Shown: piece after piece, positions 24,240-34,860 of the stretch | Position numbering within the stretch: the stretch's first letter is position 1 | Layout of the letters: every line of letters begins with the position of its first letter | Origin: Echinostoma caproni | Lineage: Eukaryota > Platyhelminthes > Trematoda > Plagiorchiida > Echinostomatidae | NCBI GenBank assembly: GCA_900618425.1 | Contig: UZAN01039718.1 | Span: forward strand, 13,703 to 77,702 | Length of the DNA stretch: 64,000 bases | Direction of reading: 5' to 3' | Program-made: the position numbers and the translations under genes | The notes under the pieces: generated by a model | The model's database searches: none | Seen by the model: the letters and a program-made list of their open reading frames with translations, nothing else | Told to the model about the DNA's origin: nothing

Positions 24240-25465
24240 ATCGACTGAACTGCCTTGTTCCCGAATTTGTACAACACATGGTCAGTGCAAAGGAGAAAAG
24301 TAACAATCTCACAGCACGTTTACTGTGCCAATGCATGGTAACTTTGCGTGCGTGGGAAACAACTGAGAAGTGCAAAGTGATCGACACTTTTGGGATGAGT
24401 GCGTGTGTAACAGCAGCTGACAAAATTTGCTTCCGCTTTGGCTAAAATACCACATCGAACTTTTTCTTGATAGTCGACGACGAACCTGATACAGGGAACG
24501 GAATGCCTCGGTCACATTCACAGTGTGATTTGTTTCACATAGGTGTGAAACCACTGTACTAATCAGTGAGTGACTTAATCGTTCCTATGTTTAGCCATGC
24601 GGCTTGGTGTTCACGGATTGGTTTAGACAAACACCTTACCGTGCGGCCTATGTACATTGTTCCCCAGGAACACATAAATGAGTACACACAAAATGAGACG
24701 GCAAAATCCGGCAATTTATCGTAAACACACCATTGGCTGGGACGTGAACAAAACATTGAGCTTTGCTACGTAGAGGGTATTACTAACTATATCAGATAGT
24801 TTCCTTTGTATTACCTCTGCAGATCTGTCCTCTCTGAACGGCAAGATAGTGTACGCCGACTTCTTTCGGACCTCAGTCTTCTTCACAATATCTCCACTGC
24901 ATTGAATCATCATGTTAACCAGTCGTTCTTGATAACCATTATGTGTGAAGATAGTACACAAGAACCGGAGCTCTTCTTCTATTGTGTCCTCACTGCAAAT
25001 TTTCCATGCACTATCTGTTAGGCAGCGCACTAAATTTCTCTTCACTTTGAGCAGTACAAAGCTGCGAAAATGAATATATTGGCCCATCCAAGTCGCCTTT
25101 CTATGCGCTAATCGTTGCACTGAGCTTTCCGACCAATGAACTCAGTTGGACGTCTAGAAATGTCAGTTTGATGTCGTTTCCCATTTCTCATGTGAATCTT
25201 ATGTTCTGGTGAGCAGCACTGAATTTGCTCATTTGCTCGTTTGTTCCTAATGTCTTGCTGACCACATGCAGAATATCATCCACATGTTGTGTGCATAACA
25301 CACAATCCTGAATGGAAGATTTGAGTTGGTTATTTTTTCAAGTTTCGCCATGAACACATCCACGGATATGTTGCCGATGTGTTCATGGCGAAACTCGAAA
25401 ATAACCAACTCCAATTTTCCATTCCGGATTGTGTGCTGTTCACACGACCCCCCTCTTTGTGCTCA
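24240..25465 (-). mobile_element. Penelope-like element B, RT thumb and GIY-YIG endonuclease
   Basis: On the minus strand an RT C-terminal region runs from about 25395: 'VFMAKLE', a degraded catalytic region, then 'KATWMGQYIHFRSFVLL', 'KRNLVRCL' and an 'EEELRFLCTIF' block (25120-24716). A GIY-YIG nuclease follows, with 'CSWGTMYIGRTVRCL' at about 24670-24625, where YIGRT is intact at 24654-24640. After it comes 'REHQAAWL', and in another frame 'VVSHLCETNHTVNVTEAF' (24554-24480). The nuclease is frameshifted between these halves. RT box A lies outside the recognisable part. It sits about 600 bases from PLE A, in the opposite direction. Confidence 0.8.
25289..25445. repeat. Long inverted repeat (about 70-bp arms, 15-base loop)
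   Basis: The left arm is 25289-25360 and the right arm 25376-25445. The right arm is the reverse complement of the left with about nine mismatches and a small indel. The shared core 'gttcatggcgaaact' encodes the PLE 'VFMAKLE' segment in both directions. This is therefore a fold-back of the PLE's own RT sequence at the 5' end of PLE B, not an independent element. Confidence 0.85.
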
Positions 25466-25469
25466 AAAA

Positions 25470-28400
25470 ACAATTTGTGCCGGTGCTTAAGCTCCCCTGC
25501 CCCCTACCCCATATTCCGAGTGGTCCCAGCGATCGGATGACCTAACAATTATGTGATCATTGAGAATTCCATATCCGGTCCCAAGACGAAATTAGCCCCA
25601 GATAACCTATGAGCTGTTTTTTCCTTTCCAAAACAATTGTTTGGTATTTTTGGTTGAGTACTGATTTTTATATAAACAGCGGAATAGTTATTGTGATACA
25701 TTTGGCATAACTATGAATCACCAAAAACCGAACTTTTTCACCATTCTGTGTTCTATTTGCAGTATGTATCTATCGTTAAAGATCTGTTCAAAATTTCGTA
25801 TACCTTTTGTGAGTTTAGTGCCTAGTAAAACACAATTACCCACAGACTAGAACGTTACAGACTGAAAAACACTTTCCTCGGCACAGCTAGCTTCTTATTC
25901 ATGTCCCGGTCGGCATTTTTGTGTTTTCCGTTTTTTCTGCGCCTTCTCGAGGGTGATTTTCATATTCACAAATCAGTCTACGGTCGAAAAAAATAAAACA
26001 TGCCGAGGGATCAGATGGAGGAACATATAGGCGACTAGAATTTGGGAAAATAAGGATTTTCATCCGAATCGATTTCTTCGGAAAGCCGGATTGCTTGTTT
26101 GCCATTTGATGGATAAAATGGAGGCAGCAAAGGGAAGAGTTGGTTACGCCGTCTTGTTTCATTCGTTTTAGTGACACGAAAACGTGATTCAGATCACTTC
26201 AGTCAGGTGAATTACAAAAGTGTTGTGTTTCTGCGGCGCATCAAACCAAAGTCGTGAACCCAGGGGCTAGATTGAGTCACGCACAGCTACGTCCTCGAAT
26301 CGGGCCGACTACTGAGGCCGACAAGATTGATGGGCAGCGGGGGTTGGGGGCTGTAGTTAGATCGTGACAGTGAACGGATTATTTATGTGCAGAAACGTTC
26401 TATCACGCACACACACTTAGTAGCAGCAATAACGAAATCCAGGAGGATTTCACACCTACTCGACTCTTATCCGGCAACCCAATTCTCTACTCGATACACA
26501 TCTGTTCAATCCAGTTTCTCGGGGATAAAACCTCATCGAACTTGCTTTCGTTGTCTTTTTGCAAAAACAAAATAACCAATGTTGAACGTTTCTGTACTAG
26601 CTTTGCGTACCGTTGTATTGATGCCGCGACATTTCACTCATAACTCGGTTAAATAAAACAAAGAAGTAGGGTAAATATCTTGTAATTATTTCTCATTCGA
26701 TTTCATTTGATCCACGGATCTTCTAAAGAACCTACGTTTCCAAAATACCAAGCATACCGTCTACATCCATTATATACATACCATCAGTTAGGTTATTATT
26801 ATAAGCTGGTTAGGTGTCAAATCGACGACATACATTAGTATTCCGCACCCATACATTGCCAGTTCTTTTCCGATTTCCGTCATGCAGTTCAGCGAACGTT
26901 GCACACCCCTGTTGTCGATTTTAGACTGAACCCAACTAAACCGGATTCCCTGACATAAATGAGATATATTGATCACAAAGTGAATAAATAATGGAGAATA
27001 AATCCCTACTTTCACGGACGGGTTTATTGCGTACTGGCGTAGACCATTGATATCTTCAACATTTGTAGGTTTCACCTGTTGGCCAGATCGCTAGGGAGTT
27101 GAAACTGCCGGCACCCGGGTGTGTTTCATGTTTACAGTGACCGCCGAAAATCAAGAGAGCAAGTGATTGATGACTCCAAATGAGATGAGAATGAACGAAC
27201 CATTTCCTGACCGGATGCGTGTAAAATCCATTTGTGAATAGCACAAGTGGTGCGCAACTGTGGAGACCTTTCCAAGTGAATATCTTTGTTTATCGTGAGC
27301 TGTGAACTTCACATTTTGTGTTCTCCCTCGACGAGTTCCCATGAAAAGCCCTTTTACAATCTGCCTCGAAGATTAAACATTTCAAAAGGCATGAGTTCAC
27401 AGGGGTTTGTAATAAACAACCAACTAACCGGGAACGTTCTCTCTGATAATAGTGTCCTGATATCGGACTACTTGGCAGAGAGAAACAAAACTAAGAGATA
27501 TTTTTCGAATCAAACGGATAGTGCCTGATACGCAATGACAAGGCGGCGGATTTGTTTGCATTGCAATGTGAGAATGAGAAACGGTAATCAAAAACACCAG
27601 TCCGCATCGACTGAGCTGCCACCAGCTAATGCGGGGTACACAGCATTTGTAATCCGAAAAATAAGATGTTCTTCAAAATGAAAAGAACATCAGAACCACA
27701 TTTTTATACTATCACATTCTTACTTCAGTGTATTATGAATGATAAGGAGCGTTTATGTTATCAAAAAATCATAAAAGTTAACTAATCCATATATACGGAT
27801 ACCTGATGATACCTTTGAAATGCGCTTTTCAAACAAATTGAAATTTGAACTCGACTGGACCGCATGGGGTCATTTGACAGAGGAGCGAAAGTTCGGAGAA
27901 CATTGTCCCTGAACTGCAACGTGGTTACGTTGCAAATCAGTTTATTTTCAATGTGAAAACAACTTTGTCCCTTTGCATGACTAGCTGTTTAAAAACAAAC
28001 ACTTTACGGTTTTATCTTGCTCGCCAATTCATCATGAATAAATCATTTTGATCACCTTACTTTTAGCAATGGGATGATTTGTCCTTAACCGTTCAGTCTC
28101 GTTCACTCCGGATAAAAACTCACTTATATTGGGAAAATTTATTTAAATAAGCTTTCTGGTACATAGAGAGAGAGAGCAGGTGAATAACTCGAAGTAATTA
28201 GCGTCGAGATACTTTCCTAAAGAAAATTCGAGTCAATCGTATCAAAGACCCAAGTAGCGGACGGACATAATCTCTTTTGAGGAACAACCAAGACCATATC
28301 ACGAATTGATTGAACATCCCGAAGAGGATTTTGTTTGCGGCATTCTGGCAGCGCTATCTGCATCACAAATTCGGATCATGTTACNCATGTTACCCGAGAT

Positions 28401-28630
28401 GGATCCCTTGCAGTGTATTACGAATCAGTGGTAGTTGTGGGTTTTTCTCCTGCAAGCTACATCTGGCGTCGCGGGCAGAATTCGAATGGACCCCAGAAGC
28501 TTTCTTTGGTATTTGAGTGCAGATACTCATGGTGAACTATTTCACAAGGTATTTTTGTTGACCGTGTTGACGGGTGGAGCTGTGTATAGTAACCGAGTGA
28601 TATGGAACACTGAGTACAGTGTTCTTCCGT
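25470..28630. other. No gene recognised
   Basis: AT-rich sequence. A GC-richer block at 26230-26380 may be an unidentified repeat. An (AG)n run lies near 28164-28176. A single N at 28385 is flanked by the same eight bases. The frames at 28310-28630, upstream of the possible LTR, resemble nothing I can name. Confidence 0.45.
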
Positions 28631-28641
28631 AGGAGGGGCAG

Positions 28642-28944
28642 TGTTACGTTAGGCACGTTGAACACGTCACCGCCATTTCGGATAGAGTGTGAGTCGTGTG
28701 CATGTCTGACTGGATCTTTTGTTTCATGGTTGCTTTGTATTTTCCCTTTCTTGTAGTTTGTTTGGAAATACCCTCTCCACGGAGAAACTATCGTCCGAAG
28801 CGTCTCCTACCCGTGCACGGAATGCAGCTGTGCTGCTAACTATTGTCTGTTTTGCCTCCTGTAACGTTTGTACAGCTACCACAAAGCGATGCGATTGACT
28901 GCTACGGGTTACCGCTGTTAACCTTCTCCCCGAATTGAAGTACA
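28642..28944 (+). mobile_element. Possible solo or 3' LTR
   Basis: A purine-rich run (AGGAGGGGCA, 28631-28640) directly precedes TGTTACG, the usual look of a polypurine tract followed by an LTR start. A TG...CA unit of about 300 bases would end at 28944. The region is GC-richer than its flanks. I see no integrase or RT upstream and no second LTR in the window, so family and boundaries are inference. The Ty3/gypsy elements of liver flukes would be the first comparison. Confidence 0.3.
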
Positions 28945-30599
28945 AATGTAGTTAAACGTTTGAGAATATCTGAAGGAAACAATTGTCAAAAAGGGATACA
29001 AAAATGAAAGATTATTATAACCGTAATAACACAAAATAATATAATTCAAGAAGGAGAATTCAGCTCTCGGGGAAATGTGTTTTCTGTTTTGAGTCCAACT
29101 GTGACCCGAACCGGAATATTTGTCACATTATTGTGGGCCTCTTGATTGTTATTATCGATGGGGCCTAGTCAGAAATGATGAGCAATATCGTGCATTCATG
29201 TTAAACTCCTGAATTACCACTTAGATGATGAATGAACGAGTGGTGACACATGTGTTTGATGCTCGGCTAGTCCCGGGATTCACTCGGCCGGAATGTACAA
29301 ATGTATCTTGGCTTACGATAAGATCAAGAGTCATTTATAATGTTCACCTACTATTCACTTCATATGTTTATCGCTATCTAAAAGAATAACTTCACTGAAG
29401 TATCAGTGAAGAACCAGATGCTTATCGTTAGGCTGACGTTGCGAGTGATGCTAATGATGCTGATGATGAAGGGGAAAGGGATGACAACGTTGGAAGGAAG
29501 CAAACCATTTTTAGGCCATGAAACAAATTAAAGAGGAACAAACAAACACAGGGAGTAGCATATAACACAACCTACACGTTTGTCAGACTAATCTGTCAAC
29601 AATAACAACAACAACAATGTGCCCAATTCAATTTCGCTTGTTTGAAACGGTAATCGGATACCTTTCACAAAAACAATGAGCTGTCCACATTACAAATTGT
29701 TTTTCTCATCTGTTTCAGATGAAAAGGGGTCAAATTACTTGGAAACGTCGCACCCCTCCTTCCCGTTCCTCACTGAGATGCGATGTGATCTCGTCTGAGC
29801 TGTCCCAGCCTTCTGACTCAACATCCACTACCCACCGCAGAAAATTGTGGATGACACGGTGGGGTAAGAAAACAAATTTTGCATTAGATTTCCCATTCAC
29901 ATAACCCAATGAAAATAAGCGGAAATAAACTATAGACAAATTAGAACTAGAACGTTGTTTCTGTTCCGTTATTAACTCATTATTCATTTACTACGTTTAT
30001 TCCTTCTTTACATTAATCGAGATCAAAATGAGAAAGCGCTGATGATAATAATCCATCAGTTGTCTGGCTATCCGGTTCTTAGACTAAAACATGACATGCT
30101 TGACTGAAACAGATGTTGAACTGTTAACACCTGTGCTCGTTCCTAGAGGCCAGGCAAAATGAAATTACAGATAGTTATTCTCTTCTTTGGTGGCGTATGG
30201 ATCAATCATTACTCGTTGGATGATCAGTTCTCATCTCGGTGAAGTGAGTAAATCAGTTAGGTGAATAGAAAAGTGAAAACTGGTGGGGTACCCATAAACC
30301 TTCCGTCCATGGTACAAATCGATCAACAGAGCTGAGGAACGAATTCGAAATCTGAGGCACAGCGGCAGCCAGCTGTTTCACTCACTTGAACAAATGAAAA
30401 CCGTTCAATTTTATCGAATATTTCATACGCAAAATTTGTTTGAAAATTGACATGCCCCTGCTCATCCTCAATGAACTCAGCTTTGCCCAATGGAATAGTG
30501 ACCGACTTCCTCGGGTGGGTCCCAATCGGGACCTAATCGTGGCCTACAAACAGATAGTTTCCAGTAGGCAAAAGGCTGAAAATACAACTAGGTTGGACT
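28945..30599. other. Mostly no gene; one exon-like segment
   Basis: AT-rich sequence with a (CAA)n-like tract near 29600-29617. The only stretch that looks exonic is listed separately at 29719-29863. The last part (30440-30600) may be the decayed 5' portion of the CR1-like element that follows. Confidence 0.45.
29719..29863 (+). CDS. Candidate internal exon of an unknown gene
   Basis: A stretch of 145 bases begins after a strong acceptor-like signal ('catctgtttcag') and ends at a strong donor-like signal ('GGGGTAAGAA'). One frame is open throughout and gives a basic, Ser/Thr-rich peptide of 48 residues with 'WKRRTPPSRSSLRCD' and 'THRRKLWMTRW'. It is clearly GC-richer than its flanks, and I see no second copy in the window. 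There is no recognisable domain. Intron phase would be 0 on entry and 1 on exit. It could equally be a chance open stretch, or part of an unrecognised repeat. Confidence 0.25.
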
Positions 30600-30605
30600 T
30601 CGGTC

Positions 30606-31259
30606 GTGTCTGCCATGATGTTGTGTCGACGGCTTTACAATCATTACCAACTTATACTTAGCTCCCTTTTTACCCAGTCTCACATTTCATCCTTCTTCAA
30701 TGCATTTATTTCGTCTTTCGTTCCCCTCTTAGGCGACAGTCTTCACATCATTGTTGGTGACTTTATTCATGCAACCCCCTATCCCATGACCTCTTTTGGC
30801 CTAACCGATAGTTGCTCATCCCCCGTAAGATGTGATTCATTTTTAGACAAAGTAATTACTAACCACCCAGAACATTTTGTCCTAAAACTTACAGCATCTA
30901 TTCTCATTAGTGATCATGCACTGATTCTCATAAGACCCATAGTGTACTCCCATCCCATTCACAATACACTCACAAGAACCAACCAAATCACAATTCTCTC
31001 CCCAAGAAACACCCTACCTCTTGATCGTTCCATCAGTGTCATTGCTTCGTGGTTGTCTTCATATCCCTCTTTACGCAACGCAGTCAACTTATTGACTAAA
31101 ACACTTAAACACACGTTTAACCTATGCTGCCCTTTTGAAACTACATTTGTTTGTAACGGTAAAATAGAATCTCCACAGCTGAAACTATTCAGAAGGAACA
31201 GAAGGAACGATCGTACAAATCCGGAAACTCAGCGGCTGTCAAGCATTACACCGACTTGA
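30606..31259 (+). pseudogene. CR1-like endonuclease domain remnant
   Basis: A frame of 217 codons contains 'LHIIVGDFIHATPY' (residues about 46-59) and 'ISDHALILIRPI' (101-112). These correspond to the GDFN and SDHR signatures of the AP-type endonuclease of non-LTR retrotransposons. The Asn of GDFN, which helps bind metal and phosphate, is Ile here. The N-terminal part of the fold is not recognisable. After residue 120 the frame is a Ser/Thr-rich linker toward the RT. Confidence 0.7.
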
Positions 31260-31349
31260 TCAAAGCTGAAATCAAACGCCTCTCTGCCTCTTACGCCTCC
31301 CAGCTTCTACTATGTAACAACAGTAAGCGAAATTGGCAAATTTGTCAAA

Positions 31350-32075
31350 TTGCTGTGTGGGACCAAATCCAAAATGTCGGATTGTACAACGGATTTGGAC
31401 AGTGTTAGTACCGCATTTATCCACCTATCAAACGATGGCAGCAAGCTATTTGCTCTGGATGATGCCGTTCAAGTAGAGGCCGTCTCGAAAGAAGAAACTT
31501 TTGAGCTTCTGCGTACCGTGAAAACCATGTGCAGTGTTGGTCCCCATGGTCGTTTATCTTCCCTTCTGAGATATGAGGCCTATTCTCTCAGTTTAATATT
31601 TACTTCATCTTTGAACAATTCCTTAAAAACCTGCTCCATACCAGACTGTTGGAAATCAGTATCAACTGTTCCCATTACCAAATCCTCTACTTCAAACGTT
31701 TTAACCAAACATTTTCGTCCTATCGCTCTAACCTCTGTTCGACTTAACCCAACAGAACGTGTTGGCCATACATGCATTCAATTCTCACTTAATGTCCCGT
31801 ATGGTTCTCTTCTGTTTGCTTATAAACCAAACAGATGCACGGTATATAAAGTTTTCTTTCCTTTACATAATATTACGAAATACTTGAACGGCTCTGCGAA
31901 ATCTGTCCGTTGTGTGTTTCTGGACTACTCATCTGCTTTCCATTCTATTCCGCGCTCCCTTCTTCTTCGTATACTGGAGACCTTTGCTTGTTCTAGACAG
32001 TTATTAGCTTGGCTTGCCGATTACTTCTCCGGGAGAACTCAGTGTACCAGGTTGGGTCGGAAGAAATCCAACCAT
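31350..32075 (+). pseudogene. CR1-like reverse transcriptase remnant
   Basis: The open frame runs until the N gap. Recognisable RT segments are 'IPDCWKSVSTVPITKS' (residues 97-112), 'HFRPIALTS' (121-129), 'LLFAYKPNRCTVYKV' (about 154-168), box A 'VFLDYSSAFHSI' (189-200, from about 31914) and 'WLADYFSGRTQCTRLG'. The spacing matches RT subdomains 0, 1, 2 and 3. The catalytic YADD block would fall in the gap. Upstream the frame is separated from the endonuclease by stops. The function in an active element is copying its RNA at the target site. Confidence 0.8.
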
Positions 32076-32845
32076 NNNNNNNNNNNNNNNNNNNNNNNNN
32101 NNNNNNNNNNNNNNNNNNNNNNNNNNNNNNNNNNNNNNNNNNNNNNNNNNNNNNNNNNNNNNNNNNNNNNNNNNNNNNNNNNNNNNNNNNNNNNNNNNNN
32201 NNNNNNNNNNNNNNNNNNNNNNNNNNNNNNNNNNNNNNNNNNNNNNNNNNNNNNNNNNNNNNNNNNNNNNNNNNNNNNNNNNNNNNNNNNNNNNNNNNNN
32301 NNNNNNNNNNNNNNNNNNNNNNNNNNNNNNNNNNNNNNNNNNNNNNNNNNNNNNNNNNNNNNNNNNNNNNNNNNNNNNNNNNNNNNNNNNNNNNNNNNNN
32401 NNNNNNNNNNNNNNNNNNNNNNNNNNNNNNNNNNNNNNNNNNNNNNNNNNNNNNNNNNNNNNNNNNNNNNNNNNNNNNNNNNNNNNNNNNNNNNNNNNNN
32501 NNNNNNNNNNNNNNNNNNNNNNNNNNNNNNNNNNNNNNNNNNNNNNNNNNNNNNNNNNNNNNNNNNNNNNNNNNNNNNNNNNNNNNNNNNNNNNNNNNNN
32601 NNNNNNNNNNNNNNNNNNNNNNNNNNNNNNNNNNNNNNNNNNNNNNNNNNNNNNNNNNNNNNNNNNNNNNNNNNNNNNNNNNNNNNNNNNNNNNNNNNNN
32701 NNNNNNNNNNNNNNNNNNNNNNNNNNNNNNNNNNNNNNNNNNNNNNNNNNNNNNNNNNNNNNNNNNNNNNNNNNNNNNNNNNNNNNNNNNNNNNNNNNNN
32801 NNNNNNNNNNNNNNNNNNNNNNNNNNNNNNNNNNNNNNNNNNNNN
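32076..32845. other. Assembly gap (Ns) inside CR1-like RT
   Basis: A run of Ns interrupts the RT after the 'DYFSGRTQ' segment. The sequence after the gap contains (GTT)n and a frame with no RT similarity that I can see, so the palm and thumb are probably missing from the assembly. Confidence 0.95.
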
Positions 32846-33151
32846 TGAGTACGTTTTCCGCGCTTTACTTTGTTGTTGTTGTTGTTATTGTTTCAATTCT
32901 CCCAAAGAAAGAGTTTAAACGGCTACACGCATATCTAATTTCCTGTTGTTCCCATCCTTCAACTAGATCACTATATCGTTGTGTTCCCTCTCGAAGAAAC
33001 ATGTATTGTAACTCCAGAGTACCTTCATTAGCATGTATTCTAGTTACCAAAGAACAGGTTTTTGCACACTTTGTTAAAAGTTTTTTTAACACTTTTTCAT
33101 TATTATCTTTTATTTTCTCCCTGGCTCCAATCTGTAGATTTTTAACTGAAA

Positions 33152-33209
33152 TGTAGGCTTTATGCCTACAGAAGTTATTACAATACACTACAATACAATA
33201 CAATACAAA
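33152..33209 (+). repeat. CR1-like 3' hairpin and (ACAAT)n tail
   Basis: A perfect hairpin (TGTAGGC / GCCTACA, 33152-33170, loop TTTAT) is followed, after eight bases, by four to five ACAAT-type units to about 33209. This defines the 3' end of the second CR1-like copy and parallels the hairpin plus CTTGA tail at 13.9 kb. Confidence 0.6.
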
Positions 33210-33589
33210 CGCACCATTTCACCCGCCTACAATAACCTTGACCGCTACAATGTTGCATAACACTGGTCTCCAGGGGTATGTTTCATTTGACTGTGCTAGT
33301 CATTCACCAGTTCATTTCTACATGTTACCGGTAACGCGTATAAATCAAATTGAATGGATGCGGATTTTTGTTTAGTTTGAGCAAGGAGCCTATGATGAAT
33401 TCGATAAAACTTTGAAATCCATTCAATACCCTGTATGAAAATAGTACAATTTGAGAATTCTTCTCATTCTACAATATACAGATGTACACGTATCGTGCAA
33501 CATGTATCCCATTTCAGAAAGTCATTTCAGATTTCAATTTTGTTCATGAACATCGATAGCTATGGGGGGAGAGTATTCATTCCGAACCT

Positions 33590-33850
33590 TGTATCCCACT
33601 GCAGTGGAATTCGTTCTCTTGCATTGTAACGCAAACGTATTCCGGGTTTTGATACCGAAGCGTAGGAAACAGGGATTCACGACAGGATGTCCCTCGGCTC
33701 GTATTCGAGACGATTAAAGGCTGACGGACGACGACGGCAGGGCGACAATAAGAAGGGGACAGGGGGTGGAAAGGACACACTGGCAGGCACGTCCTGCATG
33801 AGTCGAGGCTCAAGCTAACCCTGCGAGACAAAGCAAATGAAAAGCCATGA
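33590..33850 (-). repeat. Unclassified interspersed repeat, copy 2
   Basis: The minus strand aligns with 320-560, with shared blocks 'gccgtcgt', 'aatacgagccgagggacatc', 'cccggaatacgtttgcgtta' and 'caatg'. Differences include indels and a TGA within what was an open stretch in copy 1. It is GC-rich compared with its surroundings. No coding domain is recognised. Confidence 0.6.
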
Positions 33851-34119
33851 CCAATAAAGTTTCAGTGAGATACAAGCCATCACGATAGGATATTGATGGT
33901 GCGGTTACCAAGCGGTTCAGTATCACCGTTTGAGTTTACGCGATCTTGAATGCTGTGATAAAATTTGCATTAGTTTGAAAGTAACAGTTCAGAATTGTAA
34001 TAAACTTTATACAAAATAGAATAACATTTTCTTGTTTCTACCAAACTGATGCAGCTTATTTAGGTTGCCGACCTTATTTAGTTTCTTAAAATCAACTCAT
34101 AATCTAACACCATCTCAAT

Positions 34120-34860
34120 TACAGCATTACAGAGCTCTGTTGGCATTTGATAACTTGAGACATCTGTGGCGCCGTCGCGACATCCGGCTGTCTGTGAAGG
34201 GTCGAGTATATGCTGCAGCAGTTCGATCAGTGCTGCTTTAGGGCGCAGAAACTTGGCCACCAAGAAAACAGGATAACAATAGACTGTCGGTGTTCGAACA
34301 CCGCTGTCTACGTAGCATTGCACGAGTCTGTTTGGGGAAGCCGCACAAGCAATAATGAAGTTAGACGCAGAGTTTTAGGTAATCGCGGTCGTCTACCGCA
34401 ACAAATAGTCGACTTCTATAGATTACACTGGTTGGGACATGTGCTACGCATGTCACCAGAGCCATGGCGAGCGATGCTTGGCGAGGCGGGTAGCAGTTGG
34501 AAAAAAATAAAGAGCGGTCAGTCTAAGACCTGTCATGAGGGTATGAAAACCCTAACCAGGAGACTGGCTCACATAGGTCCCGTTAGGCTCTCTGGCTGGG
34601 GACCCAGAGATCATCGTCACCGGTGGTCAGAGACACTGAGCGATATGGATGGGTGTCACAAAGAGTGGCGCTAATGCATCTACTCATTATTCTTGTAACT
34701 TCAGTCTTTGAAAACGTGCTGTCTTCCGCTTAAATCTACTCTCAACATTCTAACCATCATTCAGCTATTTTATCCAAATGGGCAAGCAACCGGTGCACGA
34801 AAGTGCATGGTTTATGGTTGTAAGAACTGAACTGAACTGATTACAGAGTTTGAGTAAACA
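34120..34860 (+). mobile_element. RTE-like element, 5'-truncated, most complete C-terminus
   Basis: From about 34125 the translation gives 'ALLAFDNLRHLWRRRDIRLS', 'GRVYAAAVRSVLL', a stop, 'GAETWP' and 'LSVFEHRCLRSIARV'. After a frameshift come 'NNEVRRRVLGNRG', 'LHWLGHVLRMSPEPWRAML', 'GWGPRDHRHRW' and 'ETLSDMDGC' up to a stop at 34674. This is the RT C-terminal region of a trematode RTE element. A 3' untranslated region follows and ends 'gaactgaactgaactga' near 34843. One nonsense codon (about 34242) and one frameshift (about 34340) inactivate it. It is the least decayed of the four RTE pieces in the window. Confidence 0.85.

Larger units (their letters stand above)
30600..33205 (+). mobile_element. 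CR1-like retrotransposon, second copy, with N gap
   Basis: Order of parts: endonuclease remnant (30606-31259), linker, RT fingers and box A (31350-32075), an N gap (32076-32845), then a 3' region ending in a hairpin and a short tandem tail at 33205. It is related to, but clearly diverged from, the 11.1-13.95-kb copy. For example, 'HFRPIALTSV' and 'LLFAYKPNRC' occupy the places of QFAYKP-type segments there. The endonuclease and RT are in different frames, and GDFN reads GDFI, so it is a relic. Confidence 0.8.

Noticed and set aside
26788..27075. 95-codon minus-strand frame with possible splice sites
   Set aside because: No recognisable domain, and the proposed 60-base intron keeps the frame open anyway, so there is no evidence of selection.
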